NCBI GenBank assembly: GCA_005889345.1 | Contig: VBFR01000190.1 | Coordinates: 1-46,740 of the forward strand | DNA: 46,740 nt | Source: Chloroflexota bacterium | GTDB lineage: Bacteria > Chloroflexota > Dormibacteria > CF-121 | Reading direction: 5' to 3' | In this document: piece by piece, positions 33,688-41,867 of the stretch | Layout of the letters: each line of letters starts with the position of its first letter | Numbering within the stretch: position 1 is the first letter of the stretch | Notes under the pieces: generated by a model | The model's database searches: none | What the model saw: only the letters and a program-made list of their open reading frames with translations | Told to the model about the DNA's origin: nothing | Translations under genes and position numbers: made by a program

Positions 33688-34941
33688 TTAGAAGATGCGG
33701 CGGCGGCGCCCACCGGCCCGCGCCGGCATGACCCGCTCCATAACGTCGTCGACCGTGACGATGCCGTGGATCCGGTTGTGCTCGTCCACCACCGGGACCG
33801 CCAGCAGGTTGTACTTCGAGGTGACCTCGGCAACCTCGCGCGGCCCCGCGTCGAGGCGCACGGAAATCACGTTCTTGATCATGAAGTCACGGATCTTGGT
33901 TTCGGGCTTGGCCACGATCAGGTCACGCAGCGAAAGGACTCCCAGCAGATGCTCCTCCTCATCCGTGACATAGACGTAGTAGACGCTTTCGGCATCCGGT
34001 TCGAGCTCGCGCAACCGTTCGATCGCCTCGGCAGCCGTCAGCGTGTGGAGCACGGCGACGTACTCGGTCGTCATCAGGCCACCGGCGGTGTCCTCACGAT
34101 AGGCGAGGAGCTCCTCGACATCGCCCGCCTCGTCTTCCTCCATCTTCTGCAGCAGCTGTTGCGCCCGCTCGCGTGGCATATCGGCGAGCAAGTCGGCCAC
34201 TTCGTCGGGAGCCATCGCCTCGAGGATGTCTGACGCGCGCTCGACATCCAGGCGCTCGAGGATGGAGGCCTGCATCTGCGGCTCGTCGATCTCTTCCAGC
34301 GTATCGGCGGCTTTCTCGTCATCGAGGGCGGCGAAGACGGCACTCCGGTCGTCGGGGCTGAGCTCGTTGACGATATCCGCAATGTCGGCTGGGTGCAGCT
34401 TGGCGAGCTTGGTGTGGGCGATCCGCAGCTTGACCGAGCTGACGTCGGTCTTCACCGGGTCGACGGCCTCCCACGAGATGAGCTTTTGCGGCCAGTCCAG
34501 TCCAAGCGCCGCCGTGATGCGGCGGCCCAGCCCTTCGAGCCCGACCCGCCGCGCCAGGCCACGGCTACCGATATCGACACCGATGACGAGCGTCGAGCCC
34601 TCGACCTGGTTGAGCTGCAGGTCGTTCACCCGCACCACGCGGCGGCCGTCCATGTCGACGATCTGCTTGTCGAGGATCTGCCGTGCCAGCCAGAGCTCGG
34701 TATCGGCGCGACTGTGCGGCTGCAAGCTGCCGGCGTCCACCTTGAGGCTGAGCTCCTTGTTGTCCCAGCTGCGGACCATCGACCAGTCGAGCGAGCGCAC
34801 CTTCCGGTTGTTCTTCAGGATGACGCCGGTGACCTTGGGGAAGGGCTCGCTCATCACCACGACCAGGTCGCGAACCCGCCCGACGCGGTGCTGTCGAACG
34901 TCGACCACCTCAGCATTGAGGAAATCGCTGAGGAAGATCAA
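33688..34941 (-). CDS. PRC-barrel / MgtE_N / CBS-pair regulatory protein without transporter domain
   Basis: Starting at TTG 34941 (CGAGG upstream), the 417 residues begin with PRC-barrel-like repeats (MIFLSDFLNAEVVDVRQHRVGRVRDLVVVMSEP; QIVDMDGRRVVRVNDLQL). Next comes an MgtE N-terminal superhelical domain (LAKLHPADIADIVNELSPDDRSAVFAALDDEKAADTLEEI) and two CBS motifs (AGGLMTTEYVAVLHTLTAAEAI; IRDFMIKNVISVRLDAGPREVAEVTSKYNLLAVPVVDE). The membrane half of MgtE is missing. In MgtE this soluble part senses Mg2+. Here it is probably a cytoplasmic sensor for the NRAMP relative encoded 6 nt downstream. Confidence 0.88.
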   Translation of the reverse strand: MIFLSDFLNAEVVDVRQHRVGRVRDLVVVMSEPFPKVTGVILKNNRKVRSLDWSMVRSWDNKELSLKVDAGSLQPHSRADTELWLARQILDKQIVDMDGRRVVRVNDLQLNQVEGSTLVIGVDIGSRGLARRVGLEGLGRRITAALGLDWPQKLISWEAVDPVKTDVSSVKLRIAHTKLAKLHPADIADIVNELSPDDRSAVFAALDDEKAADTLEEIDEPQMQASILERLDVERASDILEAMAPDEVADLLADMPRERAQQLLQKMEEDEAGDVEELLAYREDTAGGLMTTEYVAVLHTLTAAEAIERLRELEPDAESVYYVYVTDEEEHLLGVLSLRDLIVAKPETKIRDFMIKNVISVRLDAGPREVAEVTSKYNLLAVPVVDEHNRIHGIVTVDDVMERVMPARAGGRRRRIF

Positions 34942-34945
34942 ACGG

Positions 34946-36193
34946 CTAGCCTCGGAATTGCTTGAAGAGCAATGACGCGTTGTGCCCGCCGAAGCCGAAC
35001 GAGTTGGATAGCGCCAGCTTGATATCCAGCTCGCGCGCGCCCTCCGGGATGTAATCGAGGTCACATTGCGGGTCGGGGTGCTCCAGATTGATGGTGGGGG
35101 GAGCAACACCTTCCTCGATGGCTTTCACCGAGATGACCGCTTCCACCGACCCTGCGGCACCCAGCAGATGGCCCATCATCGATTTGGTCGAGCTGATCGG
35201 GATCCGGTAGGCGGCCTCACCGAAGATGTCCTTGAACGCCAGCGTTTCGGCCACGTCACCCAGTTGGGTGGCGGTCCCGTGCGCATTGATGTAGCTCACG
35301 TCCTGTGGTGCGACCCGCGCCTTGGCCAGGGTGCGCTTCATGGCCTGGGCCGCGCCGGCGCCAACCGGGTCTGGCGCCGTGATGTGGCTGGCATCGGCCG
35401 TCGCTCCGTAGCCAATGATCTCGGCGATGATCGGGGCGCCACGCTTGCGCGCCGAATCGAGCTGCTCGAGGATCAAGATTCCGGCCCCCTCCCCCATGAC
35501 GAAGCCGTCTCGTTCCAGGTCGAAGGGACGGCTCGCCAGCTGCGGCTCGACCTGGCGTGTCGAGACAGCACGCGAGGCGCAGAATGCCGCCAGCGCCAGC
35601 GGCGTAACGCAGGCCTCGCTTCCACCCGCGATCATGGCCGTCGCATCGCCACGGCGGATGGTCTCGAAGGCCTCACCAATCGCGTGCGCACCCGAGCTGC
35701 ACGCCGAAACCGTGCAGTAGTTCGGGCCTCGCGCCCCGACCGCGATCGAGATCATCCCAGCGCCCATGTCCGCGATCATCATGGGCACGGTAAACGGACT
35801 GATGCGAGAGGGTCCCCGATCCTTGAGGATGGTCAGCGCCTCCTCGATCTGCTCCAGCCCACCGATGGCGCTTCCCACGATGACACCGACCTGGTCGCGG
35901 TTCGCCTCGGTGATCTGCAGTCCCGACCCCTCGAGGGCCTCACGGGTGGCGACCATCGCGAACTGGACGAATCGCGACATGCGGCGCGCCTCCTTGCGGT
36001 CGAGCCTGGTCTCGGGCTTGAAGTCCACGACCTCGCTCGCCACCTGACTCGGCATCCCAGACGGATCGAACGCCTGCACCCGACGCACACCCGAGCGACC
36101 GGCCTTGACCGACTCCCACGTTTCGCGTGTGGTATGTCCCAGCGAAGTGATGGCGCCGGTGCCGGTAACGACGACCCGCGAGCCGTTTACCAT
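34946..36193 (-). CDS. fabF: 3-oxoacyl-ACP synthase II, copy 1
   Basis: The 415-residue condensing enzyme has an intact Cys-His-His triad: Cys in TVSACSSGAHAIGEAF, His in NAHGTATQLGD and His in SMMGHLLGAAGS. The C-terminal SNSFGFGGHNASLLF is typical of FabF. It elongates acyl-ACP with malonyl-ACP. The start ATG 36193 (MVNGSRVVVTGTG) directly follows the 33-bp repeat array, whose last unit supplies the ribosome binding site; the frame is open through the array but those 38 residues are repeat-encoded and unlikely to be native. Confidence 0.93.
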   Translation of the reverse strand: MVNGSRVVVTGTGAITSLGHTTRETWESVKAGRSGVRRVQAFDPSGMPSQVASEVVDFKPETRLDRKEARRMSRFVQFAMVATREALEGSGLQITEANRDQVGVIVGSAIGGLEQIEEALTILKDRGPSRISPFTVPMMIADMGAGMISIAVGARGPNYCTVSACSSGAHAIGEAFETIRRGDATAMIAGGSEACVTPLALAAFCASRAVSTRQVEPQLASRPFDLERDGFVMGEGAGILILEQLDSARKRGAPIIAEIIGYGATADASHITAPDPVGAGAAQAMKRTLAKARVAPQDVSYINAHGTATQLGDVAETLAFKDIFGEAAYRIPISSTKSMMGHLLGAAGSVEAVISVKAIEEGVAPPTINLEHPDPQCDLDYIPEGARELDIKLALSNSFGFGGHNASLLFKQFRG

Positions 36194-36194
36194 T

Positions 36195-36291
36195 TCACGC
36201 TCGCCTTTCCACACCGGGGCTCGCTGTTCACGCTCGCCTTTCCACACCGGGGCTCGCTGTTCACGCTCGCCTTTCCACACCGGGGCTCGCT
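36195..36291 (-). repeat. three tandem 33-bp repeats at the fabH-fabF junction
   Basis: Units start at 36195, 36228 and 36261; the first two are identical and the third differs only in its last bases. On the - strand each unit contains the last codons of the fabH-like gene, its TGA stop and the GGAAAGGCGAG ribosome binding site for fabF. The stop actually used is in the unit at 36261. The array therefore repeats the translation junction two extra times before the fabF ATG. Confidence 0.95.
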
Positions 36292-37223
36292 TCTGCGATC
36301 CCTCCACCGCCCCAGCGAAGACAGGCGGCCGCCCAGCTCGGGCCGGTGCCGCAGGAGAGCAAGAGCGCGGTCATCCCGTTTTTCAGGCGCCCCGTCTTGA
36401 CGGCGTCATACAGCGCAGTCAATGGCGCAGCGGCCAGCAACGATCCATAGCGCGTTTCATCCAGCAGGATCCGGCTCGACGCGACACCGGCCAACCGGGC
36501 CCACGCCTGTGTGATCTCCGGCGCCGACTGCTCGCCGATCACCAGGTCGATCTCCGAGATCGCCAGGTTCGCTCTCTGTAGACATTCTGCGGCCGCCTCG
36601 GTCAACCCTCGCACCAGCGTTCGGTCCTGGGCATCGCCGTTGCCGTCGGGTTGGCCCGCCCCGCCCGCCGTCGTCGACAGCACCCCACCCTCGTCACCCG
36701 CCTGGGTTAGCACTGCGGCTGCCGCACCGCGGCTGCGAACCCGCCCTCCCTGGCCCGGCAGATCGACCAGTTGGTTATCCGACTCGGCGCCGATCAGCAA
36801 CACGGCCCGCGCGCCGGCCGCGACGTAGCGGATTCCGACGTTGAGTGCGGACAGCAGGCTGGTCTCGGCCGCGTAGAGGTCGAAGCTCGCCACCATCGGC
36901 AACGTCAGCTCGGTCTGCACCAGGCAGGCGGTCGTCGGCCAGAGGACGTCTGGCGTCGTGGTGCCGACGATAATCATCTCGATGTCGGACGTGGCCACGT
37001 CCGCCGCGCCCAAGGCGGCGCGTGCCGCGACGGCCGCCACGGCCGGCGTGGACACGCCCTGGTCGGGGTGGACCCGGTAGGACACGCCCGTCAAGTCGGC
37101 GCCCGTGACACGCCGCGCCAGCGGAGCATCGGCGGATGGGCGGTACACCCCCAGGCCGGCGATCGCCCCGAGGGCCAATCCGCGGCGTGCCTGGGCAAGC
37201 GAAGGCATCGAGGCCGAGGTCAC
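36261..37223 (-). CDS. FabH-like condensing-enzyme homologue lacking all three catalytic residues
   Basis: The 320-residue protein has the thiolase fold of 3-oxoacyl-ACP synthase III (GLGVYRPS, SYRV, IIVGTTTPDVLWPTTACLVQ, ...LSCGTGPSWAAACLRW). The active-site Cys (FDxAAAC in FabH) is Glu120 in SFDLYAAETSLL. The His of the HQAN motif is Glu in IGEQSAPEI, and the Asn of the GNTSAA motif is Ser in YGSLLAAAP. It cannot condense acetyl-CoA with malonyl-ACP by the known mechanism. It may be a partner, a decarboxylase-like protein or a regulator. It is divergent from acpP-fabD-fabF. Confidence 0.85.
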   Translation of the reverse strand: MTSASMPSLAQARRGLALGAIAGLGVYRPSADAPLARRVTGADLTGVSYRVHPDQGVSTPAVAAVAARAALGAADVATSDIEMIIVGTTTPDVLWPTTACLVQTELTLPMVASFDLYAAETSLLSALNVGIRYVAAGARAVLLIGAESDNQLVDLPGQGGRVRSRGAAAAVLTQAGDEGGVLSTTAGGAGQPDGNGDAQDRTLVRGLTEAAAECLQRANLAISEIDLVIGEQSAPEITQAWARLAGVASSRILLDETRYGSLLAAAPLTALYDAVKTGRLKNGMTALLLSCGTGPSWAAACLRWGGGGIAEASPGVERRA

Positions 37224-37419
37224 GCCTCATTTTAAGTCCGGCTTTTGCGCATCGTTACGATTGGGCTGAATCGGACCGTAACCAAGAGCCACCTAAGGGG
37301 ATACATCTCCGGCGGGCCAGCCCGGGTATTCGCGCTCCCGCTCGCGGTTCGCTATTGTATAGACCAAATTTGGGCTTAAGACCGTGCCCGGCAACTTCGA
37401 GAACGAGTAGGAGGGAAGG
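37224..37419. promoter_or_regulatory. divergent promoter region of the fatty-acid locus
   Basis: These 196 bp separate the fabH-like gene (-) from acpP (+). A TATAGA box in an AT-richer patch near 37357-37362 could be a -10 for acpP. No clear operator was found. Confidence 0.35.
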
Positions 37420-37665
37420 ATGGCCGAAGCGAATTTCGACAAGTTCCGCGGCATCATCGCGGAGCAGCTAGGCGTCGACGTCGAGAAGGTGACCCCGGAA
37501 GCCTCCTTCACCGATGACCTGCAGGCCGACTCGCTGGACCTGGTCGAGCTGATCATGGCCTTCGAGGAGGAGTACGGGATGGAAATCTCGGATGAAGACG
37601 CCCAGAAGCTTCGCACCGTAGGCGAGGCCTGGAATTACGTCAAAGGGAAGGTGTCCGTCGCCTGA
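37420..37665 (+). CDS. acpP: acyl carrier protein
   Basis: An 81-residue acidic protein with the phosphopantetheine site Ser in [33 protein letters not shown], the AcpP signature. GGAGGGAAGG precedes the ATG. It carries growing acyl chains for FabD and FabF encoded downstream. Confidence 0.97.
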   Translation: MAEANFDKFRGIIAEQLGVDVEKVTPEASFTDDLQADSLDLVELIMAFEEEYGMEISDEDAQKLRTVGEAWNYVKGKVSVA

Positions 37666-37679
37666 CGCCAAACCTCCCG

Positions 37680-38651
37680 ATGTCCGTCCCCTATGGGGCT
37701 GGCCCCGTTGCGTTCGTCTTCCCGGGCCAGGGTTCGCAATACGTCGGGATGGGCAAGGCGCTCTTTGAGGTCTCCGAGACCGCGCGCCAGGTTTTCCGGC
37801 GGGCGGACGAGATCCTCGGCTTCGCGCTGACCCGCCTGTGCTTCGAGGGACCCGAACAGGATCTCAACGACACGATCAATGCCCAGCCGGCCATCCTCAC
37901 CGTGAGCGTCGCCTGTCTGAATGTGCTGCGCGAGCGCTGGCAGGCCATGGGCCAGGTGATCGCGCCGCAATACGTCGCCGGACATAGCCTCGGCGAGTTC
38001 ACCGCGCTGGTCGCGGCCGACGTCATCGACTTCGAGAACGCCCTGGTGCTGGTCCGCGAACGCGGTCGGCTGATGAAAGAGAATGGCAGCCTGCGGCCCG
38101 GAGGAATGCTTGCCGTGCTGGGCCTCGATAAAGACGTGCTCGAAGAGGTCGTCGCCGAGGCCAGCGCCCTCGGCATCATTACCGTGGCCAATGCCAACTC
38201 CCCTGGACAGATCGTGCTCTCTGGCGAAGGCCCGGCGCTGGATCGCGCCACCGAGCTCGCCCGTGCTCGCGGCGCCAGCCGGGTCGTTCGGCTGCCGATC
38301 AGCATCGCCTCGCATTCACCACTCATGGCGAGGGCCGCGGCGCAATTTGGCGAAATCGTCGCCCGGCTCCCGCTGCGTCAGCCGCGGATTCCGGTCGTCG
38401 CCAACATCACCGGCACGATCCTGACGAGTGCCGATGACATCCGAAAGGAGCTGGCCGACCACATCCTGAAGCCGGTCCAGTGGACGGCTTCCGTCGTCGA
38501 GATGGTCGCTCGGGGCAGTGCGGAATTTCTCGAAATCGGGCCCGGTCAGGTCCTGTCCGGACTGATCCGGCGAATCAGCCAGGACGCCCATGTCGTCACC
38601 CTCAACGACCGCGAGGTCGCCCGGGTCCTCACCCCTTCGCCATCAGCATGA
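37680..38651 (+). CDS. fabD: malonyl-CoA:ACP transacylase
   Basis: The 323-residue enzyme shows VFPGQGSQYVGMG, the nucleophile motif GHSLGEFTAL, RGRLMKENGSLRPGGM and the catalytic His in ASHSPLM. It loads malonyl onto AcpP. It begins 14 nt after the acpP stop and overlaps the following fabF by ATGA. Confidence 0.96.
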   Translation: MSVPYGAGPVAFVFPGQGSQYVGMGKALFEVSETARQVFRRADEILGFALTRLCFEGPEQDLNDTINAQPAILTVSVACLNVLRERWQAMGQVIAPQYVAGHSLGEFTALVAADVIDFENALVLVRERGRLMKENGSLRPGGMLAVLGLDKDVLEEVVAEASALGIITVANANSPGQIVLSGEGPALDRATELARARGASRVVRLPISIASHSPLMARAAAQFGEIVARLPLRQPRIPVVANITGTILTSADDIRKELADHILKPVQWTASVVEMVARGSAEFLEIGPGQVLSGLIRRISQDAHVVTLNDREVARVLTPSPSA

Positions 38652-39877
38652 AACGCGTCGTCGTGACCGGCGTGGGGGCGGTGACGCCGGTTGGTCTCGA
38701 TGCGGCCAGCACCTGGGCCGCCATGCTGGAAGGCCAATCCGGAGTGGGCAAGGTGACGCTCTTCGACGCCAGCGAGTTTCCCGTTCAGATCGCCGGTGAG
38801 GTGAAGGGCTTCGACGCGACCGGCCGGATCGAGCCCAAGGAGCTCCGGCGGATGGACCGCTATTGCCAGCTCGGGCTGGTCGCCGCCCAGGAGGCCTTCG
38901 CCGATGCCGGGCTGGAGAAGAATGGCCTGCGCGACGAGTTCGGCGTGATCTTCGGGAGCGCGGCGGGCGGACTTGGGGTCTTCCTCGAACAGCAACGCAT
39001 CCTCCAGGAGCGTGGCCTCAAGCGGGTCAGCCCGACCTTCATCCAGAACATGCTGACCGATACCGCCTCGGGCCACATCGCGATCGCCCTTGGCCTGCGC
39101 GGTCCGAATATGGCGGTGGTCTCCGCCTGCGCCACCGGGAGCGGCGCCGTCGGGGAGGCGTTCGAGACGATCCGTCGCGGCGATGCCGACGCGATCGTCA
39201 CCGGCGGTTCCGAGGCGGTCCTTGTTCCGGTCGTATACGCGGGGTTCTGCGCCATGCGGGCGCTCGCCCAGCACGACGATCCGGCGCAGGCGTCACGGCC
39301 ATTCGACAAGGAGCGGAATGGCTTCGTCATCTCGGAGGGCGCCGGAGCCCTGCTACTCGAGGAGTTGGAGCATGCCCGCCACCGTGGGGCGCGCATCTAC
39401 GCGGAAGTGATCGGCTATGGCTCCAGCAACGATGCCTTCGATATGGCCGCGCCCGCGGAGGGTGAAGGCGCCGTGCTCACCATGCAGCGCGCCCTTCGCA
39501 GGGCCGAGATCGAGCCCGAGCGGGTCGACTACATCAACGCGCATGGGACCGGGACACCCTTGAACGACAAATTCGAGACGGACGCCATCCATCGGGTGTT
39601 CGGCAAGCACGCCGACCGGCTGGCGGTGAGCAGCACGAAGTCGATGACGGGTCACATGATGGGGGCCTCGGGCGCGGTTGAGGCCGTCGTGCTGGCACTG
39701 ACTATCCGCGACCAGGTGATCGCGCCGACGATCAACCTGCAAACGCCGGATCCCGAGTGTGACCTCGACTATGTCCCGATGCAGGCGCGGCGCGCGAACG
39801 TCGGCATCGCGCTGTCGAACTCCTTCGGCCTTGGCGGCCACAACGCGAGCGTGATCTTCTCGCGCTACGCGGCGTAG
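38648..39877 (+). CDS. fabF: 3-oxoacyl-ACP synthase II, copy 2
   Basis: The 409-residue enzyme begins MKRVVVTGVGAVTPVGLDAAS. It has Cys in VSACATGSGAVGEAF, His in NAHGTGTPLNDKFETDAI and His in SMTGHMMGASGA, so it is catalytically complete. It overlaps fabD by 4 nt and is the third gene of the acpP-fabD-fabF operon. With the divergent copy 1 the locus holds two active FabF enzymes but no active FabH, and no fabG or fabZ in the window. Confidence 0.95.
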   Translation: MKRVVVTGVGAVTPVGLDAASTWAAMLEGQSGVGKVTLFDASEFPVQIAGEVKGFDATGRIEPKELRRMDRYCQLGLVAAQEAFADAGLEKNGLRDEFGVIFGSAAGGLGVFLEQQRILQERGLKRVSPTFIQNMLTDTASGHIAIALGLRGPNMAVVSACATGSGAVGEAFETIRRGDADAIVTGGSEAVLVPVVYAGFCAMRALAQHDDPAQASRPFDKERNGFVISEGAGALLLEELEHARHRGARIYAEVIGYGSSNDAFDMAAPAEGEGAVLTMQRALRRAEIEPERVDYINAHGTGTPLNDKFETDAIHRVFGKHADRLAVSSTKSMTGHMMGASGAVEAVVLALTIRDQVIAPTINLQTPDPECDLDYVPMQARRANVGIALSNSFGLGGHNASVIFSRYAA

Positions 39878-39938
39878 ACCTGACCGGGGCCGGTTTTTCG
39901 CGTTTTTTTCGAATACGAGTCGAATTCGGGGGTTGTGC

Positions 39939-39944
39939 TATCAT
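39939..39944 (+). promoter_or_regulatory. candidate -10 box for the DUF5679 gene
   Basis: TATCAT preceded by TTGTGC resembles the extended -10 (TTTGTGCTAGCCT) seen at 30428-30440. The -35 is unclear. Confidence 0.35.
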
Positions 39945-39999
39945 CAGGCCGATTTTGGGGGCGCCACGGGGCGTTCCGTAGCCAGCAAAGGAGAGTGTT

Positions 40000-40146
40000 A
40001 TGGCGGTTACCGGTTATTGCCTGAAGTGCAAGAAGAAGGTCGACATCAAGGACCCCGTCCACATCACGATGAAGAACGGGAAGCCCGCCACCACGGGATC
40101 CTGCCCGACCTGCGGCACAAAGATCTACAAGATCGGCAAAGCGTAA
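40000..40146 (+). CDS. DUF5679-type zinc-ribbon small protein, 48 aa
   Basis: A 48-residue protein, MAVTGYCLKCKKKVDIKD ... ATTGSCPTCGTKIYKIGKA, with two CxxC knuckles forming a zinc ribbon of the DUF5679 type. AAAGGAGAG precedes the ATG, and a strong terminator follows the stop. It is a separate short transcript between the fatty-acid operon and the TrkA genes. Role unknown; the ribbon and Lys richness suggest nucleic-acid or ribosome contact. Confidence 0.9.
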   Translation: MAVTGYCLKCKKKVDIKDPVHITMKNGKPATTGSCPTCGTKIYKIGKA

Positions 40147-40169
40147 CGCAGCGTTAAGTCGAACTGAAC

Positions 40170-40199
40170 AGCCGGTGATGAGCCGGCTCTTTTCTTTTC
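40170..40199 (+). terminator. rho-independent terminator
   Basis: AGCCGG pairs with CCGGCT around a 7-nt loop, followed by CTTTTCTTTT. It lies 24 nt after the DUF5679 stop. Confidence 0.9.
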
Positions 40200-40205
40200 G
40201 GGGCC

Positions 40206-40241
40206 AAATTCCCTCCCGCCTCTGGGGAGGGCAGGGGTAGG
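40206..40241. repeat. GC-rich palindromic intergenic repeat, copy 1
   Basis: The segment CCCTCCCGCCTCTGGGGAGGG followed by a G-rich tail is shared with 41828-41862 (CCCTCCACCTCTGGGGGAGGG plus a G-rich tail). CCCTCC and GGAGGG can form a hairpin. It seems to be a short mobile or structural intergenic repeat. Confidence 0.65.
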
Positions 40242-40244
40242 GCC

Positions 40245-40679
40245 TTAGCCCTGCGTAGCCGAGCGGCTGGCCGTTTCCTTGCTAGCCAACTCCGACTCGA
40301 TCAGATCGAGGAGGACCTCGGTGGCGCTCAGGGCGACGTCGACCCCCAGCGTCTTGAAGATGCGGACGTTGGCCGGGTTATTCACCCGGGCGACGGTTTT
40401 GGGAACGTTGAACTTCCGCTTTGCCAGCTGGCAGGTCACGAGGTTGTCCTCGTCGTCCCCGGTCACCGCTACGACCACGTCCGCGCGTTCCATCCCCGTC
40501 GTGGCCAGAAAGGCCATCTCGTCGCCGTCACCGACCATGACGATCTCGCCAAGCGTCGAGTTCAGCACCTCGGCCCGGCGGGGATCCTTCTCGATCAGCG
40601 TGACTTCGTAGCCACGCTCGAGCAGGTGCTTGCTCAGGTAGTACCCGACCTTGCCGCCGCCGACCACGATCACATACAT
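40245..40679 (-). CDS. TrkA-N / RCK-domain potassium transport regulator
   Basis: The 144-residue protein begins MYVIVVGGGKVGYYLSKHLLERGYEVTLIEKD, a Rossmann motif binding NAD(H) or a nucleotide. Continuing features VMVGDGDEMAFLATTGMERADVVVAVTGDDEDNLVTCQLAKRKF are typical of TrkA/KtrA subunits. It lacks the C-terminal TrkA-C domain. It lies 7 nt after a paralogous gene, and the two likely form a hetero-oligomeric ring gating a K+ channel or transporter not encoded here, like CeoB/CeoC pairs. Confidence 0.9.
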   Translation of the reverse strand: MYVIVVGGGKVGYYLSKHLLERGYEVTLIEKDPRRAEVLNSTLGEIVMVGDGDEMAFLATTGMERADVVVAVTGDDEDNLVTCQLAKRKFNVPKTVARVNNPANVRIFKTLGVDVALSATEVLLDLIESELASKETASRSATQG

Positions 40680-40686
40680 ACGGAGC

Positions 40687-41085
40687 TCACCCCTTCAGCA
40701 TCGCATGGATCTGCCTTGCCCCGGTAAGTGTCGGGCAAAGCGTATTCAAGCCGAGCTCGCGGTAGACATCCTCGCGCATCGGGTCGTAGATGCGGGTGAT
40801 GACGCGCGGCACTTTGAAGATCTCGCGGGCGATCTGGGCCGCCATGATGTTCCGGTTGTCGCCGTTGGTCAGGGAGGCGAAGCCGTCCGCCGATTCGATC
40901 CCTGCCTGGCGAAGCACGTCCTCGTCGATCCCGTTGCCGAGCACCATCTCGCCCGCGAAGTTATCACCGAGCCGGTCGAACGCCCGGCGGTTGCTGTCGA
41001 TGACGGTAACCTGGTGTCCGGCTTTGGAGAGGGCGATGGCGGCCATGGCGCCTACCCGGCCGCAACCAACGATGACGAGCTTCAT
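40687..41085 (-). CDS. TrkA-N / RCK-domain potassium transport regulator, second subunit
   Basis: The 132-residue protein has MKLVIVGCGRVGAMAAIALSKAGHQVTVIDSN, then GNGIDEDVLRQAGIESADGFASLTNGDNRNIMAAQIAREIF, matching TrkA-N. The start at 41085 puts the Rossmann strand at the N-terminus; five extra residues from 41100 are possible. It pairs with the downstream paralogue and no membrane subunit lies nearby. Confidence 0.9.
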   Translation of the reverse strand: MKLVIVGCGRVGAMAAIALSKAGHQVTVIDSNRRAFDRLGDNFAGEMVLGNGIDEDVLRQAGIESADGFASLTNGDNRNIMAAQIAREIFKVPRVITRIYDPMREDVYRELGLNTLCPTLTGARQIHAMLKG

Positions 41086-41108
41086 GAATTGAAGCCCCAT
41101 TTTAGGTC

Positions 41109-41819
41109 CTACCGGCCGAGCGCCAACCGCGCAGCCTCGACCTCAGGCAACCCCGCCGCCAGGATCTTGGCCTGGGTGGTCACGATGTCGTAGGGGACAC
41201 GCCCGAAACACACCGCGGGCCGGCTCAGGTCCACGGTGGCGAAGGCCGCCTCCGGGTTGCCGTCGCGAGGCTGGCCGACGCTTCCGGGATTGATGAGCGC
41301 GGCGGCCGGGAGCGTGATCCATTCACCCGGCTTGGGAATGTCCTCACCCTCTGCCGTGAAGATCCGGGGCAGGTGCGTGTGGCCGAAGAAACAGAGGCGC
41401 GGGCCGAGCCGCACCAGGATCTCGAGTGCTTGGAGATCGTCAAGGATGTACTCCCAGAGGTAGGGTTTGCGCGGGCTGCCGTGCACGTAGCGGTGCGGAC
41501 CCAGCCGCCCGAACTTGGGCAAGCTCGCGAGGTAGCTCCGGCTCTCGGGCGTAAGGACAGTCCGGGTCCAGCGGGCAGCAGCGGCCGCGTGCGGATTGAA
41601 CCAGTCGAGCAGGGACGGAGCGAGCATCGCCGCGTCGTGGTTGCCCATCACGGCCCGCGCCCGCGCGGAGCGGAGCCGAGTGATCACCCCATTCGGATCG
41701 GGCCCATAGCCGACGATGTCGCCCAGCACGATGATGCGGTCGACCTCGGGAAGAGCGTCGAGAACCGCGACCAGCGCCTCGAGATTGCTGTGAATATCGG
41801 ACAGCAGGGCAAGCTTCAC
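41109..41819 (-). CDS. metallophosphoesterase (calcineurin-like)
   Basis: The 236-residue enzyme carries the dinuclear metal motifs SDIHSNLEAL, LGDIVGYGPDPN, MGNHDAAM and FGHTHLPRIF, plus the C-terminal INPGSVGQPRDGNP. It belongs to the YfcE/MJ0936-like phosphodiesterases. Substrate unknown. It lies upstream of the TrkA pair on the same strand. Confidence 0.93.
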   Translation of the reverse strand: MKLALLSDIHSNLEALVAVLDALPEVDRIIVLGDIVGYGPDPNGVITRLRSARARAVMGNHDAAMLAPSLLDWFNPHAAAAARWTRTVLTPESRSYLASLPKFGRLGPHRYVHGSPRKPYLWEYILDDLQALEILVRLGPRLCFFGHTHLPRIFTAEGEDIPKPGEWITLPAAALINPGSVGQPRDGNPEAAFATVDLSRPAVCFGRVPYDIVTTQAKILAAGLPEVEAARLALGR

Positions 41820-41825
41820 GGCACT

Positions 41826-41862
41826 AATTTTCCCTCCACCTCTGGGGGAGGGCAGGGTGGGG
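41826..41862. repeat. GC-rich palindromic intergenic repeat, copy 2
   Basis: It shares the CCCTCC...CTCTGGGGGAGGGCAGGG core with 40206-40241 and occupies most of the gap between the phosphoesterase start and the permease stop. Confidence 0.65.
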
Positions 41863-41867
41863 GACGC

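Noticed and set aside
36195-36291. Tandem repeats as a possible CRISPR array
   Set aside because: The units are directly adjacent with no spacers, and they repeat the end of a gene plus a ribosome binding site.
35066-36400. A 444-codon open frame antisense to fabF copy 1
   Set aside because: Shadow of a conserved enzyme; composition rich in Arg, Gly and His with no recognisable motif.
37224-37419. FapR- or FabT-like operator in the divergent fatty-acid promoter
   Set aside because: No convincing palindrome of either type could be found by eye.
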